Shown: positions 46,711 to 55,929 of the stretch, one piece after another
How positions within the stretch are numbered: position 1 is the stretch's first letter
How the letters are laid out: every line of letters begins with the position of its first letter
Source: Bog-159 sp049511415
GTDB lineage: Bacteria > Acidobacteriota > Terriglobia > Bryobacterales > Bryobacteraceae
Length of the DNA stretch: 62,930 nucleotides
Reading direction: 5' to 3'
Assembly (NCBI GenBank): GCA_049511415.1
Contig: JBEKYC010000042.1
Span: 1-62,930 of the forward strand
Made by a program: the position numbers and the translations under genes
The notes under the pieces: generated by a model
The model's input: only the letters and a program-made list of their open reading frames with translations
What the model was told of the DNA's origin: nothing
Database searches by the model: none

Positions 46711-47358
46711 ATGCGCTGCCGTCCGCTCCTGTACGTTTCGGCCATAGCCAGCGCGGCTTACCTGCTGACGACGCCATGGCAGCCTTTTCCGGGAAGTGCG
46801 GCGTTGAAAGGGATTCCGGTGGGCGCACTGGCGGTGTTTGCGCTGCTGGCGCGCGGCACACGGCGCGATGCCGGCGTGCTGGCGATCGGCCTGGCGATCT
46901 CGGCAATGGGTGACGTGCTGCTGAATCTCGATCCGCATTTCTTTGTATTCGGTTTGGGTGCGTTTCTGCTGACGCACATTACGTATATCTGCTTATTTGT
47001 GCGGAACCGGAACGCTTGCATTCGCCTGGATCCACCACTCGTGGCTGGGGTGCTGCTGATTCTGGCTTCGAGCGCCACGCTGGCGGCGTGGATCGTTCCC
47101 TCGGTGGGCGATCTGGCCGTGCCGGTGGTGCTTTACATCTGTGCCATCACAGCCATGGTATCGACGGCACTTCTGGCAAGGTTTCCGCGGCGGTGGGTGG
47201 CAATCGGCGCCGTCCTGTTCCTGATCTCGGATTCGCTGCTGGCGGTGCAAAGGTTCAAGATGCCCGTGCCGCTCGACGACTATCTGGTTTGGACCACATA
47301 TTATCTGGGCCAGTGCGGCATCGCGCTGGGCTACCTGGGGAGCGCGGGCAGAAGCTAA
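46711..47358 (+). CDS. YhhN-family membrane protein (lysoplasmalogenase-like)
   Basis: The 215-residue protein has about eight hydrophobic segments and the YhhN motifs LAISAMGDVLLNLDPHFFVF and SDSLLAVQRF. TMEM86/YhhN members hydrolyse the vinyl-ether bond of lysoplasmalogens; this is unproven for bacterial members. A TATACT box (46697-46702) ends 8 bases before the ATG, so the mRNA may be leaderless. GTG 46705 is an alternative start. Its stop overlaps the convergent gene by 4 bases. Confidence 0.8.
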   Translation: MRCRPLLYVSAIASAAYLLTTPWQPFPGSAALKGIPVGALAVFALLARGTRRDAGVLAIGLAISAMGDVLLNLDPHFFVFGLGAFLLTHITYICLFVRNRNACIRLDPPLVAGVLLILASSATLAAWIVPSVGDLAVPVVLYICAITAMVSTALLARFPRRWVAIGAVLFLISDSLLAVQRFKMPVPLDDYLVWTTYYLGQCGIALGYLGSAGRS

Positions 47359-48506
47359 GCTTTGCCATCCAGCACCGCGCGGATGGCTCGGCGCAACACG
47401 GATTCATCGCGCGAGCCGATGTAGTGCTGGCGGATGACGCCGTCGGGACCGATGATCAGCAGCGTCGGTATGGCGCGCACGCCGTAGCGCCGGTGCACTT
47501 CGCGCGCGGCGTCGAGCAAGACCGGCATTTGCAGCTTCTTCTCGCTGACGAACTTCTTCACCGTGGATGAGTTCTCGTCGTTGACGCCATAGAAGCGGAC
47601 TTCGCCGCCAAACTCGGCATACAGCTTTTCCATGGAAGGCAACTCGGCGCGGCACGGTCCGCACCAGGTTGCCCAGAAATCGAGTACGGTCACATGGCCC
47701 CGCAGATCCGCGAGCGCCACGGTTTCTCCATCCAGAGTCTTCAACTTGAAGTTCACTGCGCGCTCGCCCGTGAGCAGCACACGCTGCTCGCCGGGCAGGA
47801 CTAACATCTCCACTTCGCTCCAGTCCGGGCGCGGCTCGAAGGCGAACAGCGAGTCGTCCACCGAGGCGGTCTCCAACTGCTTCACCTTGGTGATGAACTC
47901 GACGGACCCCTGTGGCGACTTACGCTGCTCCCTGGCACGCAGGACCAGGAAACTCTGCGCATCCACCAGCACTTCGAAATCATCGCGGCCGGTGCGTCCC
48001 CGCAGCAGATAGCCGCGCCGTTTGGCGTGGCCGAGTTTGTAATCCTCCTCTTTGATCAGGACGGCGTCCCGTGCCGCTTTGGTAAGGGCCAGGAAGTGAT
48101 AGAAGAGAACGGTCTCGAGGACACCGTGCAGGTCTTTGGGGGAGGCATCGGCGTCTTCATCCTCATCGCCGGCGCCTTCCAGAGTAGCGGCGGTTACCTT
48201 GGTCCATTGCTTCCGGGAGGGCAGCGCTCGCCAGATGTTGGTTCCGTCGCCCACTATGATGGCTTCCTCTTTGCCCAGCTTGAAACGGGCATAATAGCGA
48301 TTGCCTTGGGCGGCCAGTTCGCACTCCGAGGAACTGCTCGACGAGCCGTTTTGGGCGTAGACCGCCTCTTCCCTTTCCGCCACCACATGCACGGCTTTGA
48401 GCGAGGCATAAGCCGCCCCAGATTTCTGCAGCACCTGCTCCGCGGTGAGGGTCTGCGCTGCGGCGGGCGCCGCCAGCAGGCCGAGACAAACCAGATAGCG
48501 TCTCAT
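47355..48506 (-). CDS. Secreted thioredoxin-like protein with an N-terminal outer-membrane-type domain
   Basis: The 383-residue protein has a signal peptide (MRRYLVCLGLLAAPAAAQ), a first domain of about 220 residues resembling DUF2092/LolA-like proteins (YYARFKLGKEEAIIVGDGTN; GRTGRDDFEVLVDAQSFLVL), and a TlpA-type thioredoxin domain with VLDFWATWCGPCRAELPSME (Cys282, Cys285). It probably acts as a periplasmic disulfide reductase tied to a lipid-like-binding domain. ATG 48506 was preferred to 48536 because the signal peptide starts there. Confidence 0.82.
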   Translation of the reverse strand: MRRYLVCLGLLAAPAAAQTLTAEQVLQKSGAAYASLKAVHVVAEREEAVYAQNGSSSSSSECELAAQGNRYYARFKLGKEEAIIVGDGTNIWRALPSRKQWTKVTAATLEGAGDEDEDADASPKDLHGVLETVLFYHFLALTKAARDAVLIKEEDYKLGHAKRRGYLLRGRTGRDDFEVLVDAQSFLVLRAREQRKSPQGSVEFITKVKQLETASVDDSLFAFEPRPDWSEVEMLVLPGEQRVLLTGERAVNFKLKTLDGETVALADLRGHVTVLDFWATWCGPCRAELPSMEKLYAEFGGEVRFYGVNDENSSTVKKFVSEKKLQMPVLLDAAREVHRRYGVRAIPTLLIIGPDGVIRQHYIGSRDESVLRRAIRAVLDGKA

Positions 48507-48587
48507 CTGATCACTCGAACACGAGTATCCCGCCATTCGAGGAGTCAGTCAAACGTGGACATCCCGTTTCAATGCGATACTAAAGAA

Positions 48588-49532
48588 ATGCCCGCTTCAT
48601 CCTCGCAGCCCGCTTTGTGTGTGCGCAAACTGCGCAAGGCTTTCAAGGACGTCGTGGCCGTCAACGAGCTCGATCTGGAAGTGCGCGCGGGCGAATGTTT
48701 CGGCCTGCTGGGGCCGAACGGCGCGGGCAAAACCACCACCATTGAAATCTGCGAAGGATTGACGGCGGCGGACTCCGGCGACGTCGAATTGCTGGGCATG
48801 CATTGGAAAACAGACGCGCAGGAATTGCGGCAGCGGCTCGGCATTCAGCTTCAGGAAACGCAGCTCGGCGACAAGGTGACGGTGCTCGAAACCATCCGGC
48901 TGTTTCGCAGTTTCTTCCGGCATGGACCGGCGCCCGCGGAGGTGATCGCGCTGGTGCAGCTTGAGGAGAAGATGAATTCGCGCGTGGGCGGCCTCTCCGG
49001 GGGTCAAAAGCAGCGCCTGGCGCTGGCTTGCGCCCTGGTCGGCGATCCGGACTTTCTGTTCCTGGACGAACCTACCACGGGTCTCGATCCGCAAGCCCGC
49101 CGCCAGCTTTGGGAACTGATCGAACAATTCAAACAGCAAGGCCGTACCATTCTGTTGACCACGCACTACATGGATGAAGCCGAGCGCCTATGCGATCGCG
49201 TGGCAGTAATGGATCACGGAAAGGTAATCGCGCTGGGCACGCCGCGCGAGCTGATCGCTTTGATCGGGGTGGAGCACATGGTGGAGTTTTCGGCCGGCGG
49301 CGCGGCCAGGCCGCTGGAGGTTTCCGCTTTGCGCCGGATCGAAGGCGTGCGCGACGTGCGCACGGAGAATGGTAACATCCAGCTGCAGGTGAGCGAACTG
49401 CATCGCGCGGTACCGGCCCTGCTGGATGAACTCGACCGGCAGGGCGTGCCGCTTACCGAGCTGCGGACGCATTCGGCCACATTGGAGGACGTCTTCGTCA
49501 CTCTGACGGGACGGCATTTACGCGATGAGTGA
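48588..49532 (+). CDS. ABC transporter ATP-binding protein (DrrA-like)
   Basis: The 314-residue ATPase has Walker A GPNGAGKTTTI, the Q-loop IQLQETQLGDKVTVLE, signature LSGGQKQRLALACAL, Walker B FLFLDEPTTGLDP and TTHYMDEAERLCDRV, followed by a DrrA-type C-terminal domain. A GATACT box ends 7 bases before the ATG, suggesting a leaderless transcript. It overlaps the permease gene by 8 bases. Confidence 0.92.
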   Translation: MPASSSQPALCVRKLRKAFKDVVAVNELDLEVRAGECFGLLGPNGAGKTTTIEICEGLTAADSGDVELLGMHWKTDAQELRQRLGIQLQETQLGDKVTVLETIRLFRSFFRHGPAPAEVIALVQLEEKMNSRVGGLSGGQKQRLALACALVGDPDFLFLDEPTTGLDPQARRQLWELIEQFKQQGRTILLTTHYMDEAERLCDRVAVMDHGKVIALGTPRELIALIGVEHMVEFSAGGAARPLEVSALRRIEGVRDVRTENGNIQLQVSELHRAVPALLDELDRQGVPLTELRTHSATLEDVFVTLTGRHLRDE

Positions 49533-50622
49533 TGTAACGGCGATTCCCGAAATTCGATCCAGAGAAGCGGCCGCCAGGCAGCCGCGCGACTCGGCGCCCG
49601 CGGACCATCCGCTGGTGCAGTTGACCCTCACGCGGTTCCGGGAGTTCCTGCGCGAGCCGGAGGCGCTTTTCTGGGTATTCATCTTTCCGATCATACTGGC
49701 CGCGGGACTAGGGCTGGCTTTTCGCAACCGTCCGGCGGAGGTGCTCAAAATAGTCGCGGTCACACCGGAACTCGCGCAATCGCTGCGCAAGGACAAGCTG
49801 CTCGACGTGCAGGAATTGCCCGAGGCGGCGGCGGAAACGGCGCTGCGCACGGGTAAAGTCGCGCTGCTGGCCGAACCAGGGCCCGGCGGCGCCGTGGTCT
49901 ACCGCTACGACGATACGAACCCCGAAGGGCGCACCGCGCGCATGCTGGCCGATCGCGCGGTCGAGCGCGCCGCCGGCCGCGTGGATCCGGTTACTTCGAC
50001 CGACCGCATCATGCGCGAGCCGGGTTCCCGCTACATCGACTTTCTGATCCCCGGCCTACTGGGCATGAACCTGATGGGCAGCGCGATCTGGGGCATGGGA
50101 TTTGCCATCGTGGATGCGCGCCGCCGGAAGCTGATGAAACGGCTGATCGCCACTCCCATGCCGCGGCATTACTACCTACTGTCGTTCCTGTTCTCGCGGC
50201 TGATCATGCTGGTGGTTGAAGTGACCTTTCTGTTGGGCTTTGGGCTATTGGTCTTCAAGGTGCCCGCGCGCGGCTCCCTGCTGGATCTGGCGTTGCTGTG
50301 CGTTATCACGTCGCTTTCTTTCGGGGCCTTGGGGCTGCTGATCTCCTCGCGGGTGCAGACCATCGAAGCCGCGTCGGGGCTGATGAACCTGGTGATGATG
50401 CCCATGTGGATCGTCTCCGGCGTGTTCTTCTCGGCACAGCGGTTTCCGGACGCGATCCAGCCGGTGATCAAGGCGCTGCCCCTGACGGCGGCCATTGACG
50501 CGCTACGCGCCAACATGCTCCAGGGCGCGGGACTGGCGCAGGTATCCGGACAAATCATGGTGCTGGCGGCCTGGCTGGTGGTGTGCTTTCCGATTGCGCT
50601 CAAACTGTTTCGCTGGCGCTGA
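49525..50622 (+). CDS. ABC-2 type permease
   Basis: The 365-residue permease has one N-terminal membrane segment (FWVFIFPIILAAGLGLAF), an extracytoplasmic loop of about 110 residues, and five C-terminal segments, with the MMPMWIVSGVFFSAQRFPDA motif of ABC-2 exporters. It works with the preceding ATPase; the substrate is unknown, drug or lipid export being usual in the family. Confidence 0.9.
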   Translation: MSDVTAIPEIRSREAAARQPRDSAPADHPLVQLTLTRFREFLREPEALFWVFIFPIILAAGLGLAFRNRPAEVLKIVAVTPELAQSLRKDKLLDVQELPEAAAETALRTGKVALLAEPGPGGAVVYRYDDTNPEGRTARMLADRAVERAAGRVDPVTSTDRIMREPGSRYIDFLIPGLLGMNLMGSAIWGMGFAIVDARRRKLMKRLIATPMPRHYYLLSFLFSRLIMLVVEVTFLLGFGLLVFKVPARGSLLDLALLCVITSLSFGALGLLISSRVQTIEAASGLMNLVMMPMWIVSGVFFSAQRFPDAIQPVIKALPLTAAIDALRANMLQGAGLAQVSGQIMVLAAWLVVCFPIALKLFRWR

Positions 50623-50630
50623 TCTTCTGT

Positions 50631-51212
50631 TCAGGAAGCTAACTCCTTGACGAAATCGCCGGCTGTCATGACATCCCCGCGGGTGGGAAAGAAGCGCTTA
50701 ATCAATGTGGCGTGCAACTCCGCGTCCAGGTCCGCGCAGCAATCCGCGATCACGCAGAGCCGGTAATCGGCTTCGCAGGCATCGAGTAAGGTCGACAGCA
50801 CGACGCCGCTGGTGGCAATACCGAATAGAACCAGCGTGTCGATTTCCTTCGCGCGGAGAATCATGTCCAAGTCCGTCCCGGTGAATGCGCTCACACGGTG
50901 CTTCGTGACTTGGATGTCGCCCGCTTCCGGTCCGAGCGCCGGGTGGATGGCGCCCGATGGACCTTCGAAAAGTTTCTGGCGCGGCACGGACGCTTTGATT
51001 GCGGCGAACATCTTGTTCCTTGCGCCCACCTCCGGCAAGCCCGGCCGAAATCCGACCCTAACTTGGATCACGGTCATCCCAGCCTTTCGCGCGGCTCCCA
51101 GGACGCTCGCGGCTCGCGCCAGGAATTCGTCTTGCGGTTTGGCATAAACCGACACAATACCGACCTGGCAATCCATCGCGAGCAGCGCCGTGTGAGTTGG
51201 ATAAAGCGGCAT
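50631..51212 (-). CDS. Isochorismatase-like hydrolase lacking the catalytic cysteine
   Basis: The 193-residue protein has the first catalytic Asp in ALLAMDCQVGIV, the Lys in VTKHRVSAFTGTDLDMIL and the loop LFGIATSGVVLSTLLDA, where Gly replaces the Cys of nicotinamidase-type enzymes. It may be an isochorismatase-type hydrolase that uses water directly, or not hydrolyse amides at all. ATG 51212 was chosen; 51224 is equally possible. Confidence 0.8.
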   Translation of the reverse strand: MPLYPTHTALLAMDCQVGIVSVYAKPQDEFLARAASVLGAARKAGMTVIQVRVGFRPGLPEVGARNKMFAAIKASVPRQKLFEGPSGAIHPALGPEAGDIQVTKHRVSAFTGTDLDMILRAKEIDTLVLFGIATSGVVLSTLLDACEADYRLCVIADCCADLDAELHATLIKRFFPTRGDVMTAGDFVKELAS

Positions 51213-51295
51213 GTCCGTCCCCATTTGCCAGTCTAACCCACACGTCCGGCGGAGGCGGGTTCGCGCGACAATGGTACGGAGTAGACGCCAGCGCA

Positions 51296-52432
51296 ATGGC
51301 TGAAACGCAAACCACCGACGATAAAGCGAAAGCGGCGCCCAGTGCCGGCACTTTGGGCGTAATTCGCATTTTTGGCGTGCCCGTGCGCCTGCACTTCACC
51401 TTTATCCTGCTGGTGATCTTTCTCATCGTGATCGGCATCGGCGATCGCCAGTCGGGAGGGATGACGGCGATTTACGTCTTAGCCTTGTTCGGTTCCGTAC
51501 TGTTGCACGAACTCGGGCACACGCTGGTGGCGCGTCGATACGGCATTCGCACGACTGAAATCGTGATGTACCCGATTGGCGGTGTGTCGCGGCCGGAGCG
51601 CATTCCCAAGGGCCGCGAGGAGTTCTGGATCGCTATCAGCGGACCGCTGGTCAACGCCTTAATCGCGGCTGGGTTGTTCGTCTGGCTGGCTACCCAGCAC
51701 CAATTCGTGCCTATCGAATTGCTGCGCGATCCGACCGATGCCAACCTGCTGCAACGCATCGCCACCGGCAATTTTCTGCTCTTCGCCTTCAATCTGCTGC
51801 CCGCGTATCCGATGGATGGGGGCCGCGTGCTGCGCTCGCTGCTCATGCTGTTCAAGCCCGAGGAAGAAGCTACGCGGATCGCATCCAACACGGGGCAGGT
51901 GCTGGCCGCCATGCTGGGGCTCTATGGCCTGCTGTACTCCAATTTCATCGTGGTCTTCATCGCGATGTTTATCTACATCGGCGCCTCGCAGGAAGGCGCC
52001 TCGGTACGCGGACGGCTACTGACCACCGGCGTCCCGGTGCGCGCCGCCATGATCACCGACTTCCGCACCCTGTCGCACGGAGACAGCATTCGGGATGCCG
52101 GCAACCTGTTGCTGGCGACCTCGCAGAATGATTTTCCAGTAGTGCACGGCGATACGGTTCTGGGGCTGCTGACGCGCGCGGCTCTCATGCGAGCTATGCT
52201 GACGGCCGGTCCGGACGCGTATGTGGCATCGGCCATGGATCGCAATCCGAAGCGCTTCTCGCCCGAAACGCCGCTCTCGGAAGTCCTCTCGGATCTGTCC
52301 GGGACGCGCGCCTGCGCGCTGGTCATGGAGGGCGAAAAGTTGGTGGGCCTGCTGACTTCGGAGAACGTTTCCGCCTTTGTGCTGCTGCGCCAGGTAGCCA
52401 TGCAGCAGCAGGCCAGGACGCAAGCCCGGTGA
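51296..52432 (+). CDS. Site-2 protease family metalloprotease with CBS domains
   Basis: The 378-residue membrane protease has GSVLLHELGHTLVARR (zinc ligands His71, His75; Glu72) and NLLPAYPMDGGRVLRSLLML (Asp174), then two CBS domains (about 245-365). It would cut membrane-embedded substrates, such as anti-sigma factors; the CBS part may sense nucleotides. Such proteins are S2P group III, like SpoIVFB. NDH-2 follows with a 4-base overlap (GTGA). Confidence 0.92.
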   Translation: MAETQTTDDKAKAAPSAGTLGVIRIFGVPVRLHFTFILLVIFLIVIGIGDRQSGGMTAIYVLALFGSVLLHELGHTLVARRYGIRTTEIVMYPIGGVSRPERIPKGREEFWIAISGPLVNALIAAGLFVWLATQHQFVPIELLRDPTDANLLQRIATGNFLLFAFNLLPAYPMDGGRVLRSLLMLFKPEEEATRIASNTGQVLAAMLGLYGLLYSNFIVVFIAMFIYIGASQEGASVRGRLLTTGVPVRAAMITDFRTLSHGDSIRDAGNLLLATSQNDFPVVHGDTVLGLLTRAALMRAMLTAGPDAYVASAMDRNPKRFSPETPLSEVLSDLSGTRACALVMEGEKLVGLLTSENVSAFVLLRQVAMQQQARTQAR

Positions 52433-53739
52433 CGGCGGGTGCGCATCACCGGGTGGTGCTGGTGGGCGCAGGATTCGGCGGACTCTATGCGGCCTTGGCG
52501 TTGAAGCGCGCCGCAATCGATCTCACCGTTATTGACCGCCGCAACTTCCACCTGTTTCAGCCCTTGCTCTACCAGGTGGCAACCGGTGGATTGTCGCCGG
52601 GTGAAATCGCCTCTCCCGTGCGTCACGTCCTGAGCCGCCAATCGAATACGCGCGTGTGGATGGCCGAGGTGCGGGACATCGATGCCGCGCGCCGGGTGGT
52701 GCTCCTGGACGATGGCGCAGCCGAGTACGACACTCTGATCCTGGCCACCGGATCGCATCATCACTACTTTGGGCACGAGGAATGGGCGCCGCTGGCGCCG
52801 GGACTGAAGAGTATCGAAGACGCCACCGAGATCCGCAGCCGTATCCTGGCGGCCTTCGAGTCCGCCGAGCGCGAGACGAACCCGGAAAAACGCCGCGCGT
52901 GGCTGACGTTCGTCATCGTCGGCGGCGGCCCAACCGGCGTGGAGTTGGCCGGCGCCCTGGCCGAAATTGCCAGGGATACGCTGCGCTACGACTTCCGCAG
53001 CATCAATCCCGCGGACGCCAATATTCTGCTGGTGGAAGGCGCGGACCGGCTGATCCCGTCCTTTCCACTCGACCTGTCCGCGAAGGCCGAACGGGAGTTG
53101 GTTAAGTTAGGGGCGCACGTTCGAACTCAAGCGACAGTAACTGGCCTCGACCAGGACGGCGTCACCGTGCATTCCACCCGCGGTGACGATCGTATCGCGG
53201 CGAAAACAGTGCTGTGGGCCGCGGGCGTTGCGGCTTCCGAATTGGGCCAGATCATCGCCGCCCGGACTGGGGCGCCCATCGACCGTGCCGGGCGCCTGGT
53301 GGCGCAGCCAGACCTGACGCTGCCGGGCCATCCGGAGATTTTTGCCATCGGCGACATAGCCAATTTCAGCCATCAGACCGGACAACCGCTGGCCGGCCTG
53401 GCGGCGGTGGCAATGTCCGAAGGGCGCTATGTCGCACGAGTCATCCAGGCGCGCCTCCGCGCCCAAACTACTCCGCCGTTCCATTACTTCGACAAGGGCA
53501 TGCTGGCCACAATCGGGCGCAATAAGGCTGTGGCCGCCTTCGGCAAGGTCCACATATCCGGACCGTTAGCCTGGTTCGTATGGTTATTCGTACACCTGTT
53601 GTACCTGGTGGAATTCAACAACCGGCTGTTGGTTCTAACTGAGTGGATTTACGACTACGTGACGCGCAATCGGGGAGCGCGGCTAATCACCGGCGGTGTG
53701 GTGCAAACTCGTCCGGGTGGGAACCGCAAACGCGACTAA
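52429..53739 (+). CDS. ndh: Type II NADH:quinone oxidoreductase (NDH-2)
   Basis: The 436-residue flavoenzyme has the FAD motif VVLVGAGFGGLYAALALK, RNFHLFQPLLYQVATGGLSP, the NADH-binding TFVIVGGGPTGVELAGALAE and the C-terminal FAD motif IFAIGDIANF, then a hydrophobic membrane-anchoring end (LAWFVWLFVHLLYLVEFNNR). It passes electrons from NADH to quinone without pumping protons. GTG start at 52429. Confidence 0.92.
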   Translation: MTAGAHHRVVLVGAGFGGLYAALALKRAAIDLTVIDRRNFHLFQPLLYQVATGGLSPGEIASPVRHVLSRQSNTRVWMAEVRDIDAARRVVLLDDGAAEYDTLILATGSHHHYFGHEEWAPLAPGLKSIEDATEIRSRILAAFESAERETNPEKRRAWLTFVIVGGGPTGVELAGALAEIARDTLRYDFRSINPADANILLVEGADRLIPSFPLDLSAKAERELVKLGAHVRTQATVTGLDQDGVTVHSTRGDDRIAAKTVLWAAGVAASELGQIIAARTGAPIDRAGRLVAQPDLTLPGHPEIFAIGDIANFSHQTGQPLAGLAAVAMSEGRYVARVIQARLRAQTTPPFHYFDKGMLATIGRNKAVAAFGKVHISGPLAWFVWLFVHLLYLVEFNNRLLVLTEWIYDYVTRNRGARLITGGVVQTRPGGNRKRD

Positions 53740-53901
53740 CCAGTCCAAAGTGCAAGCCAGACAAGGAGTCTCGCCTGCGTGCGCGCAACAGGATCGCGGT
53801 ACAGTTAAGCCTAAAGCCTCGGCTTTGAGCAGAAGTAGCATCTGCGATTCGTGCAAGCGATGTAACTCCCGCCGGACATCGCTTTCCTTGAGAGTCCCCA
53901 T
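53683..53901 (-). CDS. Small helical protein, antisense to the NDH-2 3' end
   Basis: The 72-residue frame encodes MGTLKESDVRRELHRLHESQ and a LLLLKAEALGL helix, with a GGGGAGG site 4 bases before the ATG, the best ribosome-binding site in this stretch. Cysteine-rich part CCAHAGETPCLAC may bind metal. It overlaps the last 57 bases of NDH-2 on the other strand. I do not recognise it; it may be real but unproven. Confidence 0.4.
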   Translation of the reverse strand: MGTLKESDVRRELHRLHESQMLLLLKAEALGLTVPRSCCAHAGETPCLACTLDWLVAFAVPTRTSLHHTAGD

Positions 53902-54072
53902 GACGCCTCCCCATATTCGAGATCACCCAACCGAGTTCTGTTTATTGCTATATCATAATTAGGTCGCCGTCAGCAAGCCCCTAAGTGAATAGTTAACTTG
54001 GTTGTTGGTGCGTCTATGTGTTCAACGCTACTTAGGCGCGCGACGGAGGAAGGGAGGTATGAAGACGGGCAA

Positions 54073-55857
54073 TCAGACGGCGCACTCGCCGCGGCCAAGC
54101 TGTAGCGAGAACGCTGAGTCGTCACCCCAATCCTGATAGATATCGGGGTATAACTCGGCTGGTTTGGCAAGATCGTTTGTAAGTGCGCGGAAAGTTTCGA
54201 CTTTGTGGCGCATTACATACTCGCGGAAGGTCTCTGCGGATGACCGATGGGCGATGTAATGATCCAGAATGCGCGCCACGGCCGTCGGCGCCAGGCGCGC
54301 GGGCACGCTCTGCACGGCGAGTCCAAAACGCATAATGCCCTCGCCATCGAAACCGCCGCCGAGCAACATCAGGTAGTACGGTACTTCACGGCCGCCGATC
54401 TTGCGCGCGTTGCCGTAGAAGCCGAAATCGCCGATCCAATGGTGGCCGCACGAGTTCGGGCATCCGCTGACTTTGATGGAGAGCTTGCGCACGAGCGGGT
54501 CGTCGTACGTTCGCACAGTCTCCTGTAGCGCCGCTCCCAGGTTCATGGATTTGGTTAGGGCGAGGTTGCAGGAATAGGCTCCGGGGCAAGTGGTGACGTC
54601 GCCGATCTCGCGCGCGCCGTCGGCGCCGAGTCCGATCCCGGTCAACACCGCGCGCACCCGGCGGAGGGCGCCGAGCGGAACAAAGCCCAGAAGCATGTTC
54701 TGGTCGATGCCTATGCGCAATAGTCCATCGCCGGCATCGGCCGCCAGTTTCGCCAAACCTCGCATCTGGCCGCTGGTAAGATTACCCTGGTCGACACGCA
54801 CGAGCACGGTTGCGTATCCATGCTGCCGTTGTGGCATGACGTTGGTTTCGAGCCAGCGATCATAGCTTTGGTCTCCGCTGCCATTCGTATGAACCACCGG
54901 CAGAAGCGCGCCCTGGCCCAGGGGCTGCGGGTTTGACTGGTAGCCGCCGAATCCCTCAGGCACCAGATCCGGCCAGCCGATACCACCGTTTTCGAGGATA
55001 TCCGTATACTCGCGCTCGATCTGCTCACGCAGCCAGTCGATCCCGCGCTCGCGCAACACGAATTTCATGCGCGCTTTGTTGCGGTTCTGGCGGTTACCGA
55101 ACTTGTTGAATACCCGAACCACGGCCTCGCAACGGTTCATGAGCCGCTCTTCGGGCAGAAATTCGTCCAGCAGTTGCGCCTCGGTCGGCAGCGGTCCCAG
55201 TCCGCCTCCAATGACCACCCGGAAACCACGCCGGCCTCCCCGCACGACCGCGCGCAGGCCGATGTCGTTAATAGCGCCGGAAATGCAATCCCGGTCGCGG
55301 CAGCCGTCGAATGCAATCTTAAATTTGCGCGGCAGGTTGCCGGTGAGATCCTTGCGCAAGAAGGCATAGGCGACCCGCTGCGCATAAGGACGCACGTCGA
55401 AGACCTCGTCGCGGCTGAGACCGGCTAGTGGACAGGTGGTGACATTGCGCACCGTGTTGTAGCAGGCCTCCCGGTTGGTGAGTCCGGTATCCGCCAATAA
55501 GTGCATCAAGTCCGCGACCTGCGCCAGGGGCACGAAGTGAAACTGCAGGTTCTGGCGCGTGGTAAGGTGGCCCTTGCCGGCGGCGAACTGGTCGCTGATG
55601 TTTGCCAGCTGGTCCATCTGGGCGGCGGTCATCAGCCCGCCGGGAACCTTACACCGCACCATCTGCACACCCGGCTGCCGCTGGCCGTAGATTCCGTGTT
55701 TCAGGCGGAAAGGGCGGAACTCTTCCTCGGGTATTTCACCGGCCAGGAAGGCTGCCGCCTTGTGTCGGAAGGTTTCGATTTCCTCGCGAACCACCAAGTC
55801 GTGCTGGCGCTCAAAATCCTCGCGGACGGTCAGGACATCTTCGATTACGGCTTCCAT
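54073..55857 (-). CDS. Sirohaem nitrite/sulfite reductase (ferredoxin type)
   Basis: The 594-residue enzyme has two homologous halves and the 4Fe-4S/sirohaem cysteines Cys424, Cys430, Cys466 and Cys470 (TTCPGAYSC and SGCPNSCGHHW). LKHGIYGQRQPGVQMVRCKV and TTRQNLQFHFVPL are typical. It reduces nitrite to ammonium or sulfite to sulfide with six electrons. Sequence alone does not settle the substrate; the nearby glnB-glnD is suggestive but 10 kb away and no nitrate reductase is in the window. Confidence 0.9.
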   Translation of the reverse strand: MEAVIEDVLTVREDFERQHDLVVREEIETFRHKAAAFLAGEIPEEEFRPFRLKHGIYGQRQPGVQMVRCKVPGGLMTAAQMDQLANISDQFAAGKGHLTTRQNLQFHFVPLAQVADLMHLLADTGLTNREACYNTVRNVTTCPLAGLSRDEVFDVRPYAQRVAYAFLRKDLTGNLPRKFKIAFDGCRDRDCISGAINDIGLRAVVRGGRRGFRVVIGGGLGPLPTEAQLLDEFLPEERLMNRCEAVVRVFNKFGNRQNRNKARMKFVLRERGIDWLREQIEREYTDILENGGIGWPDLVPEGFGGYQSNPQPLGQGALLPVVHTNGSGDQSYDRWLETNVMPQRQHGYATVLVRVDQGNLTSGQMRGLAKLAADAGDGLLRIGIDQNMLLGFVPLGALRRVRAVLTGIGLGADGAREIGDVTTCPGAYSCNLALTKSMNLGAALQETVRTYDDPLVRKLSIKVSGCPNSCGHHWIGDFGFYGNARKIGGREVPYYLMLLGGGFDGEGIMRFGLAVQSVPARLAPTAVARILDHYIAHRSSAETFREYVMRHKVETFRALTNDLAKPAELYPDIYQDWGDDSAFSLQLGRGECAV

Positions 55858-55929
55858 TTTGTAATCTACCTATTCCCTATAGAGATTAGCATAAATGCGC
55901 CGCAGATTCAAGAATCCTACTCTAGAAGA

